The position numbers were made by a program, and so were the translations under genes. A stretch of DNA of 64,000 nt from Pseudomonas putida (GTDB lineage: Bacteria; Pseudomonadota; Gammaproteobacteria; Pseudomonadales; Pseudomonadaceae): NCBI RefSeq assembly GCF_001636055.1, contig NZ_CP011789.1, forward strand, positions 4,774,001 to 4,838,000. The letters are read 5' to 3'. Positions 45,206 through 53,766 of this stretch are shown in pieces. Position 1 is the stretch's first letter; every line of letters starts with the position of its first letter. The notes below the pieces were generated by a model. That model made no database searches and had not been told where the DNA came from. It worked only from the letters and a program-made list of their open reading frames with translations.

Positions 45206-45784
45206 ATGCAAGGCTTGATCATCAACAACCCGCACCTGGAATTCCTGCGCCCGGCCCTGGAGCGCTGGATCGACTGCATCGACCGCTTCAACCAGATCCA
45301 TGGCGACGGCGATGCGCCCTATTGGCACGGCGCCCAGGCCAATGCCGGTATCCTCGCCGCCGCTGCCTGGCAGGCCGAGCTGGTGGCGTTGCAGCACTAT
45401 CAGAGCAAGAAGCAGCGTGACGAAGGCGAGCGCGAAGGGCGCTGCGACCTGTCGATTGCCGGCGCCGAACAATCCATTCATCTGCACACTGAGCAGCGCT
45501 GGCCGAAGATCGCCCGCCTGGACCTGGCGGGCGCCCTGCAGGAGGCGGCGACGTTGGCGCGGCTGGCAGCCTATCCCAGCCAGCTCAAGGCCGGGGCGCT
45601 GTTTGTCAGCCCGTGGAAGGCGGGGCAGCATGCAAGCCCCGAGGAACTACAGGATATGGTCGATGACTTGAACAAGCACACGGCCTGCGCGATTGCCTGG
45701 TACTTCCCGTATGCGTACCGCAAGCTGCATAACGAGTCAGGGCAATACCACCCGGGCGTGGCGTTGTTGCTCAAGCAGGCTTGA
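45206..45784 (+). CDS. Uncharacterised protein divergent from the cob operon
   Basis: 192 residues, no signal peptide or transmembrane helix. ATG 45206 follows a strong AAAGGAGAG site. The middle (AWQAELVALQHYQSKKQRDEGEREGRCDLSIAGAEQSIHLHTEQRWPKI) has an acidic residue, then D, then a strand ending in E-Q, loosely like PD-(D/E)XK folds but without the lysine. Not recognised. Divergent from the riboswitch transcript; no evident link to cobalamin. Confidence 0.7.
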   Translation: MQGLIINNPHLEFLRPALERWIDCIDRFNQIHGDGDAPYWHGAQANAGILAAAAWQAELVALQHYQSKKQRDEGEREGRCDLSIAGAEQSIHLHTEQRWPKIARLDLAGALQEAATLARLAAYPSQLKAGALFVSPWKAGQHASPEELQDMVDDLNKHTACAIAWYFPYAYRKLHNESGQYHPGVALLLKQA

Positions 45785-45792
45785 ACGTGCGC

Positions 45793-45813
45793 CGGGGCTG
45801 CTGTGCAGCCCCG
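45793..45813. terminator. Hairpin between convergent genes
   Basis: CGGGGCTGC-TGT-GCAGCCCCG, eight bases after the 45206-45784 gene and seven before the end of the NlpC gene. Very stable stem, no T run. Confidence 0.55.
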
Positions 45814-45819
45814 ACAATC

Positions 45820-46356
45820 TCAGGGATTCTGCGCCAGATGCCCTGGCGCCAACACCCGCTTGGCCTGCAAATAGGCCTTGGACCAGTAGCTGTTCGACAG
45901 GTAGTCCAAGCGCACCGTACCGCCGGTGGACGGCGCATGCACGAAGCGCCCCTCCCCCACGTAGATCCCGGCATGGCTCACCTGCGAGCCACCGCCGGTG
46001 GCGAAGAACACCAAGTCACCGGATTGCAGCGAATTGATGTCCACGGTCGGTGCACGCATGACGATCATCTCGCGCGTCGAGCGTGGCAGGTTGATGTTCG
46101 CCGCGTCGCGGTACACATAACCGATCAGGCCACTGCAATCGAAACCCGAATCCGGCGTGTTGCCGCCCCAGCGGTACGGGGTGCCGACCAGGCCGATGGC
46201 ACGGATCAACACATCGTCCGCCACAGGCGACGAGGAAGGCTGGTCGATGAAGGTGATCTGCGGCTTGGCCACAGGTGCCGGTGCCGGAGCACGGCTGGAA
46301 CAGGCGGCAAGCAGTGCCACCAGGGAAAGGAATGCGAAGCGCGTCATCATCGCCAT
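45820..46356 (-). CDS. NlpC/P60 peptidoglycan endopeptidase lipoprotein
   Basis: 178 residues with a lipoprotein signal (SLVALLAAC, lipid cysteine C19) and a proline/alanine-rich linker. The NlpC/P60 catalytic domain has C74 (GFDCSGL), H128 (VSHAGIY) and H140. Expected to cut peptide crosslinks in peptidoglycan from the outer or inner membrane face. A paralogue lies immediately upstream on the same strand, with 135 bases between. The start could also be one of the methionines at residues 3 or 4. Confidence 0.9.
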   Translation of the reverse strand: MAMMTRFAFLSLVALLAACSSRAPAPAPVAKPQITFIDQPSSSPVADDVLIRAIGLVGTPYRWGGNTPDSGFDCSGLIGYVYRDAANINLPRSTREMIVMRAPTVDINSLQSGDLVFFATGGGSQVSHAGIYVGEGRFVHAPSTGGTVRLDYLSNSYWSKAYLQAKRVLAPGHLAQNP

Positions 46357-46435
46357 GGGTCAGAACCTGTCTGAGACCAATCGGCCGCAGCCGAAAAAAG
46401 AGTTAAGGATTTAGATTAGACGCTATTCGTAAATG

Positions 46436-46472
46436 CGCACGGCGGCTAGCTTTTCAGCTACGCCGCCGTGCG
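46436..46472 (-). terminator. Hairpin between the two NlpC/P60 genes
   Basis: CGCACGGCGGC and GCCGCCGTGCG arms with an inner TAGCT/AGCTA stem and TTTC loop, 20 bases downstream of the 46492-47139 gene. Strong stem; no long T run on the minus strand. Confidence 0.6.
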
Positions 46473-46491
46473 AGGATACAGCATTTTGATA

Positions 46492-47139
46492 TCAGTTGCG
46501 CGACAGGGTGGTGGTCGGCGCCATGGCCAAGGCACGCTTGGCTTCGATGAAGGTCTTGCTCCAGTAACGGTCACCGAGGTTGTCGATGCGCACACCACCG
46601 CTGCGGCGGCTGCTGGAGTGGATGAACTGGTTGTCACCCAGGTAGATGCCGGCATGGCTGACACGGCCACGGCCATTGGTGCTGAAGAACAGCAGGTCAC
46701 CCGGCTTGAGCTTGTTGCGTGCGACCTTGGGGGCGTCGACGTTGATCATCTCGCGGGTCGAACGCGGCAGATTCATGCCGGCCTCTTCGCGGAACAGGTA
46801 GCCGATGAAGCCGCTGCAATCGAAGCCGGACTGCTCGGAAGTACCGCCGAAACGATAACGGGTGCCGATCAGCGACATGCCACGCTCCAGAATGCTGTCT
46901 GCAAGGACGGGCAGCTGGTAGGGCTTGCTATTGCTGGAGAAGGCTTGAAGGTCTTCATCGGTGGCGAGGTCTTCTTCGTCGAATACCGACGAATGCGAAG
47001 CCTTGGCCTTGACCGCGGTTTGCGCGGTGACCGATGGGTGATCCTGGGGCTGGGAAATCGGGCCTTGGGCCGCGCAGCCAAAAAGCAGGGTCACGAGTGC
47101 GAGTGGCACGAGGGGTGCGAAGCGCTTGAGCATGGGCAC
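46492..47139 (-). CDS. NlpC/P60 peptidoglycan endopeptidase lipoprotein (paralogue)
   Basis: 215 residues, lipoprotein signal (LALVTLLFGC, C22), an acidic and serine-rich linker of about 50 residues, then an NlpC/P60 domain with C108 (GFDCSGF), H162 (VSHAGIY) and H174. Its domain is clearly related to the next gene's (RSTREMI, GDLVFF/GDLLFF), so they look like a tandem duplication with divergent linkers. A cell-wall remodelling role is expected. Confidence 0.9.
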   Translation of the reverse strand: MPMLKRFAPLVPLALVTLLFGCAAQGPISQPQDHPSVTAQTAVKAKASHSSVFDEEDLATDEDLQAFSSNSKPYQLPVLADSILERGMSLIGTRYRFGGTSEQSGFDCSGFIGYLFREEAGMNLPRSTREMINVDAPKVARNKLKPGDLLFFSTNGRGRVSHAGIYLGDNQFIHSSSRRSGGVRIDNLGDRYWSKTFIEAKRALAMAPTTTLSRN

Positions 47140-47258
47140 GACCGTGTCTGTAATCCTTTAGAAGGGGGAAACTATGCCTTCTATCGGACCTATTTGCAAA
47201 TTTTATCGAAAAAAATGTGACTTTTGCGTTTTGCCGCTCTGGCCCGGTGTTTTCAGGG

Positions 47259-47963
47259 TTACCAGCCGAGGGTTTCCTTGAGGAAGGGAATGGTCAACTT
47301 GCGCTGGGCTTGCAGCGAGGCCTGATCGAGGCGTTCGAGCAGATCGAACAGTGCACTCATGCTGCGCGTTCCACGCGTGAGAATGAAGTGCCCGACCTCA
47401 TCGGTCAGGTGCAAACCACGGCGCGAGGCGCGCAATTGCAAGGCACGCAGCTTGTCTTCGTCGGACAGGCCACGCATCTGGAAAATCAGTGCCAGGGTGA
47501 GCCGTGACTTGAGGTCGGCGAGCTTGATCGGCAGCTCACGCGGCGAACTCGAGGCCGCCAGCAGCAGGCGCCTGCCGCTGTCACGCAGGCGATTAAACAA
47601 ATGGAACATCGCCTCTTCCCAGTCGGCCTTCCCGGCAATCACGTGCAGGTCGTCGATGCACACCAGCTCGTACTGCTCCAGATGGTCGAGCAACTCCACG
47701 CCTCGGTCGAGCAACTGCGCCAACGGCAGGTAGACGGCGGGTTCGCCCAGTTGCTGGAAACGGTGGGTGGCAGCCTGCAGCAGGTGGGTGCGCCCTGCGC
47801 CCTGCTTGCCCCACAGATAGATGAGGCTCTCGGTCCAGCCCGCGTCGGCTTCGCACAGCCGCTCGACGTAGCCCAATGCCGCAGCATTGGCGCCCGGATA
47901 GTAGTTGATGAAGGTGGCGTCATCGCGCAGGCGCACACCCAGGGGCAACTGGATTGGTTTCAT
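47259..47963 (-). CDS. hda: DnaA regulatory inactivator Hda
   Basis: 234 residues, AAA+ protein related to DnaA domain III. Walker A is the Hda-type GKQGAGRTHLL, Walker B VCIDDLHVIAG, sensor region LLLAASSSPRELPIKLADLKSRL. An N-terminal clamp-binding segment (KPIQLPLGVRL) contacts DnaN. It triggers ATP hydrolysis on DnaA to prevent over-initiation. ATG 47963 begins that segment; the longer frame adds 34 unrelated codons. Confidence 0.93.
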   Translation of the reverse strand: MKPIQLPLGVRLRDDATFINYYPGANAAALGYVERLCEADAGWTESLIYLWGKQGAGRTHLLQAATHRFQQLGEPAVYLPLAQLLDRGVELLDHLEQYELVCIDDLHVIAGKADWEEAMFHLFNRLRDSGRRLLLAASSSPRELPIKLADLKSRLTLALIFQMRGLSDEDKLRALQLRASRRGLHLTDEVGHFILTRGTRSMSALFDLLERLDQASLQAQRKLTIPFLKETLGW

Positions 47964-48150
47964 GCTGGCTGGCGGTCGCGAGGACCAAAGGGGGCCTTTG
48001 GTGAAGAGTGCGCAAAGTCTATACCCGCAGCGCGGGCGGCACAATCGGGGAAGGGAATAGCGCAAGTAAAATCAACAGGTTGCGTGATTTTTGAGCAATC
48101 AGAGCATCACCTTGGCCAAGCGCCCCGCCCATTAGCGTGCCAGACTCGAA

Positions 48151-48184
48151 GTCGCCTGGGTGCAAAAGCAGGTCGCCTGGGTGC
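48151..48184. promoter_or_regulatory. Tandem 13-bp direct repeats, ArgR/AraC-type site
   Basis: GTCGCCTGGGTGC occurs at 48151-48163 and again at 48172-48184, start to start 21 bases, two helical turns. The first copy continues AA, giving GTCGC-N8-AA, the core of the TGTCGC-N8-AA half-site described for AraC-type ArgR of P. aeruginosa. It lies 102 bases upstream of the quaternary-amine binding-protein gene. The related GATase-1 AraC regulators (GbdR, CdhR, SouR) are candidates; none is in the window. Confidence 0.55.
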
Positions 48185-48285
48185 GATTTTTCCACTCGCC
48201 CGGCTCATAACCTGAACGGCAGCCACCGCCGCGCGGGGCGTCATGACATAACAACGATAATCACCGTCTCGTGAGGGGAAAAGTC

Positions 48286-49221
48286 ATGCAGCGATCGATC
48301 AAGGCGGCCACCTGCGCCGCACTCCTGGGTATCAGCGCAGCCAGCTGGGGCGCAGAACCCGCCGCTTGCCAGAACGTGCGCATGGGCTCGGTGAACTGGA
48401 CCGACGTCGTCGCCAGCAGCGCCGTCGCCGAAGCCCTGCTCGACAGCCTGGGCTACAAGGTCAAGCAGACCAGCGCCTCGCAGCAGATCATCCTGGCCGG
48501 CATGGCGGAAAAACGCCTCGATGTGTTTCTCGGTTACTGGCAGCCGACCATGCAATCGGTGGCCAAGCCCTTCCTGGACAAACAGCAGATCGACGTGATC
48601 AGCCCCGCCACCCTCGCCGATGCGCAGTCCACCTATGCCGTGCCCGCCTACGCCTACGACGCGGGCCTGAAGACCTTCGCCGACATCGCCAGGTTTCGCG
48701 ACAAGCTCAAGAACCAGCTGTACCTGATCGAACCCGGCAGTGGCATGAACCGCATCACCGCACAGATGATCGCCGAAGACAAATTCGGCCTGAAGGGTTT
48801 CAAGGGCATCGAGTCCAGCGAGGCCGGCATGCTGACGGCGGTCAAGCGTGCCGTGCAGAAGAACGAGTGGGTGGTGTTCGCCGGCTGGAAGCCGCATCCG
48901 ATGAACCTGCAGATCGACATGCGCTACCTCTCCGGCAGCGACGACGCCTTCGGCCCCAACGAAGGCTCGGCCACCGTCTCGATCATGACCGCAGCCGGTT
49001 ACCAGCAACAATGCGGCAACGTCGCCAAGCTGCTGCACAACCTGCGCTTTACCAGCGAAGGTGTCAGCCAGGTCATGGAGCCGATCCTCGACCGCAAAGC
49101 GCCGCTCGATGCCGCTCGAGACTGGCTCAAGGCGCACCCCGAGCAGGTCTCGGCCTGGCTCGAGGGCGTGACCACATTCGACGGCAAGCCCGCCAATGCA
49201 GCATTGGTCGCGCAACAGTAA
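48286..49221 (+). CDS. Quaternary-amine (choline/betaine/carnitine type) ABC substrate-binding protein
   Basis: 311 residues with a signal peptide (AALLGISAASWGA). OpuAC/ChoX type: W38 (GSVNWTD), Y84-W85 (FLGYWQPTM), tyrosines in YAVPAYAYD and the tryptophan of FAGWKPHPMN correspond in order to the aromatic box of ChoX that holds trimethylammonium groups. No permease or ATPase gene is nearby, as for the stand-alone CaiX and BetX proteins of P. aeruginosa, which use a shared CbcWV core. ATG 48286 follows GAGGGGAAA. Stop overlaps the next gene's start (TAATG). Confidence 0.9.
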   Translation: MQRSIKAATCAALLGISAASWGAEPAACQNVRMGSVNWTDVVASSAVAEALLDSLGYKVKQTSASQQIILAGMAEKRLDVFLGYWQPTMQSVAKPFLDKQQIDVISPATLADAQSTYAVPAYAYDAGLKTFADIARFRDKLKNQLYLIEPGSGMNRITAQMIAEDKFGLKGFKGIESSEAGMLTAVKRAVQKNEWVVFAGWKPHPMNLQIDMRYLSGSDDAFGPNEGSATVSIMTAAGYQQQCGNVAKLLHNLRFTSEGVSQVMEPILDRKAPLDAARDWLKAHPEQVSAWLEGVTTFDGKPANAALVAQQ

Positions 49222-50141
49222 TGCAGCGCTACCCTCTCTCGGCCGACATGCAGGCCTTCATCGAGCGGACCCGCGCCTTCGGCGTGGCCGATCCTGCACT
49301 GGCAGCCCAGCGCGCGGCCTATTCGCGCATGGCCGCAGCCTTCACCCCGCCATGCCCGGAAGGCGTGCAGGTGCGAGATTTGAATATGCCGGGACTGGTG
49401 CCGTTGCGCGTGTTCCAACCGGCACAAGCAGCACCGGCCGGAGGGTGGCCAGCGCTGCTATTTATGCATGGTGGTGGCTGGATGCTTGGTGGGCTCGACT
49501 CACACGCATTCTTCTGCGCCGAACTGACGGCGCGCTTGGGAGTGGCGGTGGTCGCGGTGGATTACCGACTCGCGCCGGAACACCCCTTCCCCGCCGCCCT
49601 GCACGACAGCCTCGCCGTCTGGCGCGCCCTGCGCGATGGCGCGCTGGATGTACCGGTTGACCCCACACGACTGGTAGCCATCGGCGACAGCGCCGGGGGC
49701 AATCTCGCCGCCGCCCTGTGCCTGGCACTGCGTGAAGCGGATGAGCCGCAGCCGCGCATGCAGGCGCTGATCTATCCAGCGCTGGGTGACGAGGACAGCG
49801 TGTCGCGACGCGAATGTGCCGATGCACCGCTGTTGTCTGTCGACGACATGCACGCCTGCCTGAACGTCTATCTGCCCTCTACCACTCACAGCCCGCTGGC
49901 GCTGCCATTGCTCGCCCGCGACCTCACAAGGCTGGCGCCCGCTTTCATTGCCGTGGCCGAATTCGACCCACTGCGCGATGACGGCCTGCGCTATGCACAA
50001 CGGTTGAGAGACGACGGAGTGGCGGTCGATGACTTCCCAGGCCATGGACTGGTCCATGGCTGCCTGCGGGCCAGGGGGTTGCCGGAGGTGGAGGCACTGT
50101 ACGAGGCGCTGTTTGCAGCGCTCAGGAACAGCCTCGATTGA
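49221..50141 (+). CDS. Alpha/beta hydrolase of the hormone-sensitive-lipase family
   Basis: 306 residues, cytoplasmic. HGGGW oxyanion motif at 83-87, nucleophile S157 in GDSAGG, D249 (EFDPLRD) and H279 (GLVHG). An esterase for short-chain esters. Its start overlaps the stop of the quaternary-amine binding protein gene, so uptake and hydrolysis are coupled. By analogy with the carnitine genes of P. aeruginosa, where caiX lies in a cluster with an acylcarnitine hydrolase gene, the natural substrate may be an acylcarnitine or choline ester. Confidence 0.88.
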   Translation: MQRYPLSADMQAFIERTRAFGVADPALAAQRAAYSRMAAAFTPPCPEGVQVRDLNMPGLVPLRVFQPAQAAPAGGWPALLFMHGGGWMLGGLDSHAFFCAELTARLGVAVVAVDYRLAPEHPFPAALHDSLAVWRALRDGALDVPVDPTRLVAIGDSAGGNLAAALCLALREADEPQPRMQALIYPALGDEDSVSRRECADAPLLSVDDMHACLNVYLPSTTHSPLALPLLARDLTRLAPAFIAVAEFDPLRDDGLRYAQRLRDDGVAVDDFPGHGLVHGCLRARGLPEVEALYEALFAALRNSLD

Positions 50142-50298
50142 GCCCCTTTTACCGAGACCGCCCGACCTGAAAGCGTGGGCTAGTCCCGCGAGGGAGGCGC
50201 CTACCTAATGAAAGTTTCATGTTTTGACCCATGCTCTTTCTGCAAGAATCTTTAGTTACAACCTCTTACAAAGATTCGCTGAATAGCTGGAGCACGTG

Positions 50299-51591
50299 AT
50301 GAATCCCCCCCTCCCTGCCAAAGCACCGTCCAAAGCCGGAAGAGTCTTCCGGGTGACCTCCGGCAATTTTCTCGAACAGTTCGACTTCTTCCTGTTCGGT
50401 TTCTACGCCACCCAGATCGCTGCCGCGTTCTTCCCTGCCAGCAACGAATTCGCCTCATTGATGATGACCTTCGCCGTATTCGGCGCAGGCTTCCTGATGC
50501 GCCCGCTGGGGGCGATCATCCTCGGCGCCTACATCGATGACGTCGGCAGACGCAAAGGCCTGATCGTGACCTTGGCGATCATGGCCAGCGGTACCTTGCT
50601 GATCGTGTTCGTGCCCGGCTATGCCAGCATCGGCCTGTGGGCGCCGGCCCTGGTATTGCTCGGCAGGCTGCTGCAAGGGTTCTCGGCGGGTGCCGAGCTC
50701 GGTGGTGTTTCTGTTTACCTGGCAGAGATGGCCACGCCCGGGCGCAAAGGCTTCTACGCCAGTTGGCAATCGGCCAGCCAGCAGGTCTCCATCATGGTTG
50801 CCGCTGCCCTGGGCTATGGCCTGAATCAGTGGTTGTCCGCCGAGGAGTTGTCCCAGTGGGGATGGCGGATTCCCTTTGCCGTGGGCTGCCTGATCGTCCC
50901 GTGCATCTTCCTGCTGCGCCGCAACTTGCAGGAGACCGAAGAGTTCGCCAAACGCGAGCACCGCCCGACCATGAGCCAGGTGTTCAAGACACTGTGCGCC
51001 AACGCATCGGTGGTGATCCTGGGCATGCTGATGGTGGCCATGACCACCACCGCCTTCTACATGATCACCGTGTACGCCCCGACCTTTGGCAAAACCGTAC
51101 TGCAGCTCGATACCAGTGACGCATTGATGGTGACCTTGCTGGTCGCCGTGTCCAACTTCCTGTGGCTGCCGATCGGCGGCACGTTGAGCGATCGCCTGGG
51201 ACGCAAACCGCTGCTGGCGGCGATGTCCCTGCTGACCGTGCTCACGGCATATCCTGCGCTGTCGTACCTAGCCCAGGCCCCCAGCTTCGCTCACATGCTG
51301 GAGGTGCTGCTGTGGTTCTCGTGCCTCTATGGCGTGTACAACGGCGCACTGATCCCGGCCCTGACCGAAATCATGCCCACCGAAGTGCGTGTTGCCGGAT
51401 TCTCCCTGGCTTATAGCCTCGCCACCGCGGTGTTCGGCGGCTTCACCCCGGCGGTGTCCACCTGGGCGATCCATGCCACGTCAGACAAGGCCGCCCCGGC
51501 TTACTGGCTGATGTTCGCAGCGCTGTGTGCGTTCACTGCAACGCTTGTGCTGTATCGCCGTCGGCCTGCCCGCAGCACGGCTGTTGCCTGA
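50299..51591 (+). CDS. citA: Citrate:proton symporter (CitA/TcuC family, MFS)
   Basis: 430 residues, 12 helices, MHS branch. Long stretches look the same as enterobacterial CitA as I recall it: [60 protein letters not shown], and [21 protein letters not shown]. It probably imports citrate or tricarballylate with protons. ATG 50299 directly follows a GTG; a GGAG site precedes. Monocistronic, followed by a strong terminator. No tcuABR genes are visible. Confidence 0.85.
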   Translation: MNPPLPAKAPSKAGRVFRVTSGNFLEQFDFFLFGFYATQIAAAFFPASNEFASLMMTFAVFGAGFLMRPLGAIILGAYIDDVGRRKGLIVTLAIMASGTLLIVFVPGYASIGLWAPALVLLGRLLQGFSAGAELGGVSVYLAEMATPGRKGFYASWQSASQQVSIMVAAALGYGLNQWLSAEELSQWGWRIPFAVGCLIVPCIFLLRRNLQETEEFAKREHRPTMSQVFKTLCANASVVILGMLMVAMTTTAFYMITVYAPTFGKTVLQLDTSDALMVTLLVAVSNFLWLPIGGTLSDRLGRKPLLAAMSLLTVLTAYPALSYLAQAPSFAHMLEVLLWFSCLYGVYNGALIPALTEIMPTEVRVAGFSLAYSLATAVFGGFTPAVSTWAIHATSDKAAPAYWLMFAALCAFTATLVLYRRRPARSTAVA

Positions 51592-51653
51592 GGGTGTGAC
51601 GGATCTTTACGAGTGCTGTGCAGAGCGCTGGAAAGTAACTCCGCATAACCGAA

Positions 51654-51684
51654 AAAGCGCGCCCGAGAATCTCGGGCGCGCTTT
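51654..51684 (+). terminator. Terminator after the citrate transporter
   Basis: AAAGCGCGCCCGAG and CTCGGGCGCGCTTT, a perfect 14-bp stem with a three-base loop, 62 bases after the citA stop. Confidence 0.85.
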
Positions 51685-52046
51685 CGGCTTAGTCCTGGTT
51701 CATTCTAACTGTAGGAGCGGGCTGGTCCCGCGATGGGGGCGCCGCCGTCGGCAAAGATCCATAGCGATCTACTGGCATCCTGGTCAAAGCCATCCTGACC
51801 AGGCCTCTGGCCGCAGCCAGCTCCTGACCCATAACACAAGGCAATCATCGGTCTGCAATGCTCAAGGCAACACCCAGATCCTGAGCAACCTGTTTCAAAA
51901 GGAATTCGAGTTTCAGTTATCGAAGTGGCCTGTCAAAGCCGGTCGTTGAATTGGCAACGACCCGGCGCGACTATAGGCCGAAGCGCTGATATCTGCCGCA
52001 AACTCTCGAGAGCCTCGAGCCTACCTATCGTCGAATTTTGCCCATA
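51685..52046. other. Intergenic stretch with one REP element
   Basis: GTAGGAGCGGGCTGGTCCCGCG at 51711-51732 is a single REP. A small hairpin GGTCGTTG/CAACGACC lies at 51941-51962. No protein gene is supported; I see nothing else. Confidence 0.55.
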
Positions 52047-52081
52047 AAAAAGCCCCGCTGATTTTCATCAGCGGGGCTTTT
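52047..52081 (-). terminator. Terminator of tRNA-Ser
   Basis: On the minus strand AAAAGCCCCGCTGAT and ATCAGCGGGGCTTTTTT form a stem and T tract, six bases beyond the tRNA-Ser 3' end. Confidence 0.9.
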
Positions 52082-52086
52082 AGGTA

Positions 52087-52176
52087 TGGCGGAGAGATAG
52101 GGATTTGAACCCTAGGTACTGTTGCCAGTACAACGGATTTCGAATCCGTCCCGTTCGACCACTCCGGCATCTCTCC
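52087..52176 (-). tRNA. tRNA-Ser (CGA)
   Basis: 90 nt, with the long variable arm of serine tRNAs. The minus strand reads GGAGAGATGCCGGAGTGG at the start and GGATTCGAAATCC in the anticodon arm (anticodon CGA). Variable arm GTACTGGCAACAGTAC, T arm AGGGTTCAAATCCCT, and encoded CCA follow. Confidence 0.95.
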
Positions 52177-52186
52177 AGTGGCGCGC

Positions 52187-52214
52187 ATCATACCAGCGTT
52201 TTCGTTTCTGGCAA
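52187..52214 (-). promoter_or_regulatory. Promoter of tRNA-Ser
   Basis: On the minus strand TTGCCA (52214-52209), a 16-bp spacer and TATGAT (52192-52187), then GCGCGCC, the same layout as the tRNA-Val promoter. An AT-rich UP-like segment (52215-52235) precedes it. Confidence 0.8.
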
Positions 52215-52267
52215 ACCTTTTTCGAAAAAAATTCGCGTGGTATCAGGCGCTTGCGTGAGCGTGCGGG

Positions 52268-52978
52268 TTACAGCGGCACGCCCAGGCGCTTGGCGACTTC
52301 TTCGTAGGCTTCGATGACATCGCCCAGACCCTGGCGGAAGCGGTCCTTGTCCATCTTCTTGCGGGTTTCCTTGTCCCACAGGCGGCAGCCGTCAGGGCTG
52401 AACTCGTCGCCCAGGACGATCTGACCGTGGAATACGCCGAACTCCAGCTTGAAGTCGACCAGCAGCAGGCCAGCGTCATCGAACAGCTTGCTCAGCACTT
52501 CGTTGACCTTCAGCGACAGCTTCTTCATCTCGACCAACTGCTCGGCGGTGCCCCAGCCGAACGCGACAACGTGGGATTCGTTGATGAAGGGGTCGCCCTT
52601 CTCGTCGTTCTTCAGGAACAGCTCGAAGGTCGAAGGGGTCAGCTGGATGCCTTCCTCGACGCCCAGGCGCTTGACCAGGCTGCCGGCCGCGTAGTTACGC
52701 ACGACGCACTCGACCGGGATCATGTCCAGCTTCTTGACCAGGCACTCGTTGTCGCCCAGCAGCTTGTCGAACTGGGTCGGCACGCCGGCCTCTTCGAGCT
52801 TCTGCATGATGAAGGCGTTGAACTTGTTGTTGACCATGCCCTTGCGGTCCAGCTGCTCGATGCGCTTGCCGTCGAACGCCGAGGTGTCGTTACGGAACAG
52901 CAGGATCAAGCGGTCGGCGTCGTCGGTCTTGTAAACCGATTTGGCCTTGCCGCGGTAGAGTTCGTCGCGTTTTTCCAT
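52268..52978 (-). CDS. purC: SAICAR synthetase
   Basis: 236 residues, full length. Purine biosynthesis: joins CAIR and aspartate using ATP. Conserved sequence: [32 protein letters not shown] at the start, [52 protein letters not shown] 52978 starts the homology. It follows the MBL gene after 29 bases, so may belong to the dapA-bamC-MBL transcript. In pseudomonads purC commonly sits apart from other pur genes in this context. Confidence 0.96.
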   Translation of the reverse strand: MEKRDELYRGKAKSVYKTDDADRLILLFRNDTSAFDGKRIEQLDRKGMVNNKFNAFIMQKLEEAGVPTQFDKLLGDNECLVKKLDMIPVECVVRNYAAGSLVKRLGVEEGIQLTPSTFELFLKNDEKGDPFINESHVVAFGWGTAEQLVEMKKLSLKVNEVLSKLFDDAGLLLVDFKLEFGVFHGQIVLGDEFSPDGCRLWDKETRKKMDKDRFRQGLGDVIEAYEEVAKRLGVPL

Positions 52979-53007
52979 GATGGGCTCCGCTTGCTTGAGT
53001 GGTTGGG

Positions 53008-53766
53008 CTAGGCGATTTCGCGCCAGTCGAGCCCGTGTTCCTGATTCGCCACCTGGAGCCAGTCCGGATCGCACCCCAAGGTGTCGACGAAGCACTGACG
53101 GGCCAGTTGTGGCAGGTTGTTCTTGCTGCTGAGGTGGGCCAGCACCAGGTGTTGCAGGTGCTTCCAGCCCAGCTCGGCCACCAGGTTGGCAGCCTGGTGG
53201 TTGTTCAGATGTCCTTGGCTGCCGCCAACCCGCTGCTTGAGAAAGTACGGGTAGTGCCCGCGTGCGAGCAGGTCACGGCAGTGATTGGCCTCGATCAGCA
53301 ACGCGTCGAGGCCCTGGTAACGCTCCAGCAGGTACGTATCGTAGCTGCCCAGGTCTGTGAGCATGCCGAAACGCCGGCGCCCGTCACTGATCACGTATTG
53401 CAGGGGTTCGAACGCATCGTGCTCGACCCGCGCGGCACTGACCTGCAGGCTGCCGATGTCCAGTACGTCCCCACAACCGAGAAAACCGGCGACCTCCACC
53501 GGCTTGCGCATGCCGCGCAAGGTCCCTTGGCTGAGGTAGACCGGTACATTGTAGCGCCGCGACAGCAACCCGACGCCATGCACGTGGTCGGCATGTTCGT
53601 GGGTCACCAGCACGGCGCTCAGTTGTGCTGGCGACACCCCGAGCAGCGCCAGGCGCCGCTCGGTCTCGCGCAGGGAGAACCCGCAATCGACCAGGACGAA
53701 GGTATCGTCACTGGCGATCAGCGTGCCATTTCCTTGGCTACCGCTTCCCAGTACCGCGAAGCGCAC
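53008..53766 (-). CDS. MBL-fold metallohydrolase (YycJ/WalJ type)
   Basis: 252 residues with the metal-binding motif HEHADH at 56-61, the start [13 protein letters not shown], and the later LIEANHC and [10 protein letters not shown] blocks. These belong to single-domain metallo-beta-lactamase proteins related to exonuclease-like YycJ. The substrate may be nucleic acid, which is inferred. Its ATG directly follows the bamC stop, so it is co-transcribed. Confidence 0.88.
   Translation of the reverse strand: MRFAVLGSGSQGNGTLIASDDTFVLVDCGFSLRETERRLALLGVSPAQLSAVLVTHEHADHVHGVGLLSRRYNVPVYLSQGTLRGMRKPVEVAGFLGCGDVLDIGSLQVSAARVEHDAFEPLQYVISDGRRRFGMLTDLGSYDTYLLERYQGLDALLIEANHCRDLLARGHYPYFLKQRVGGSQGHLNNHQAANLVAELGWKHLQHLVLAHLSSKNNLPQLARQCFVDTLGCDPDWLQVANQEHGLDWREIA

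Noticed and set aside
48366..49220. Upstream extension of the esterase frame
   Set aside because: Runs in another frame through the binding-protein gene and is arginine-rich nonsense; the esterase ATG at 49221 begins the real sequence.
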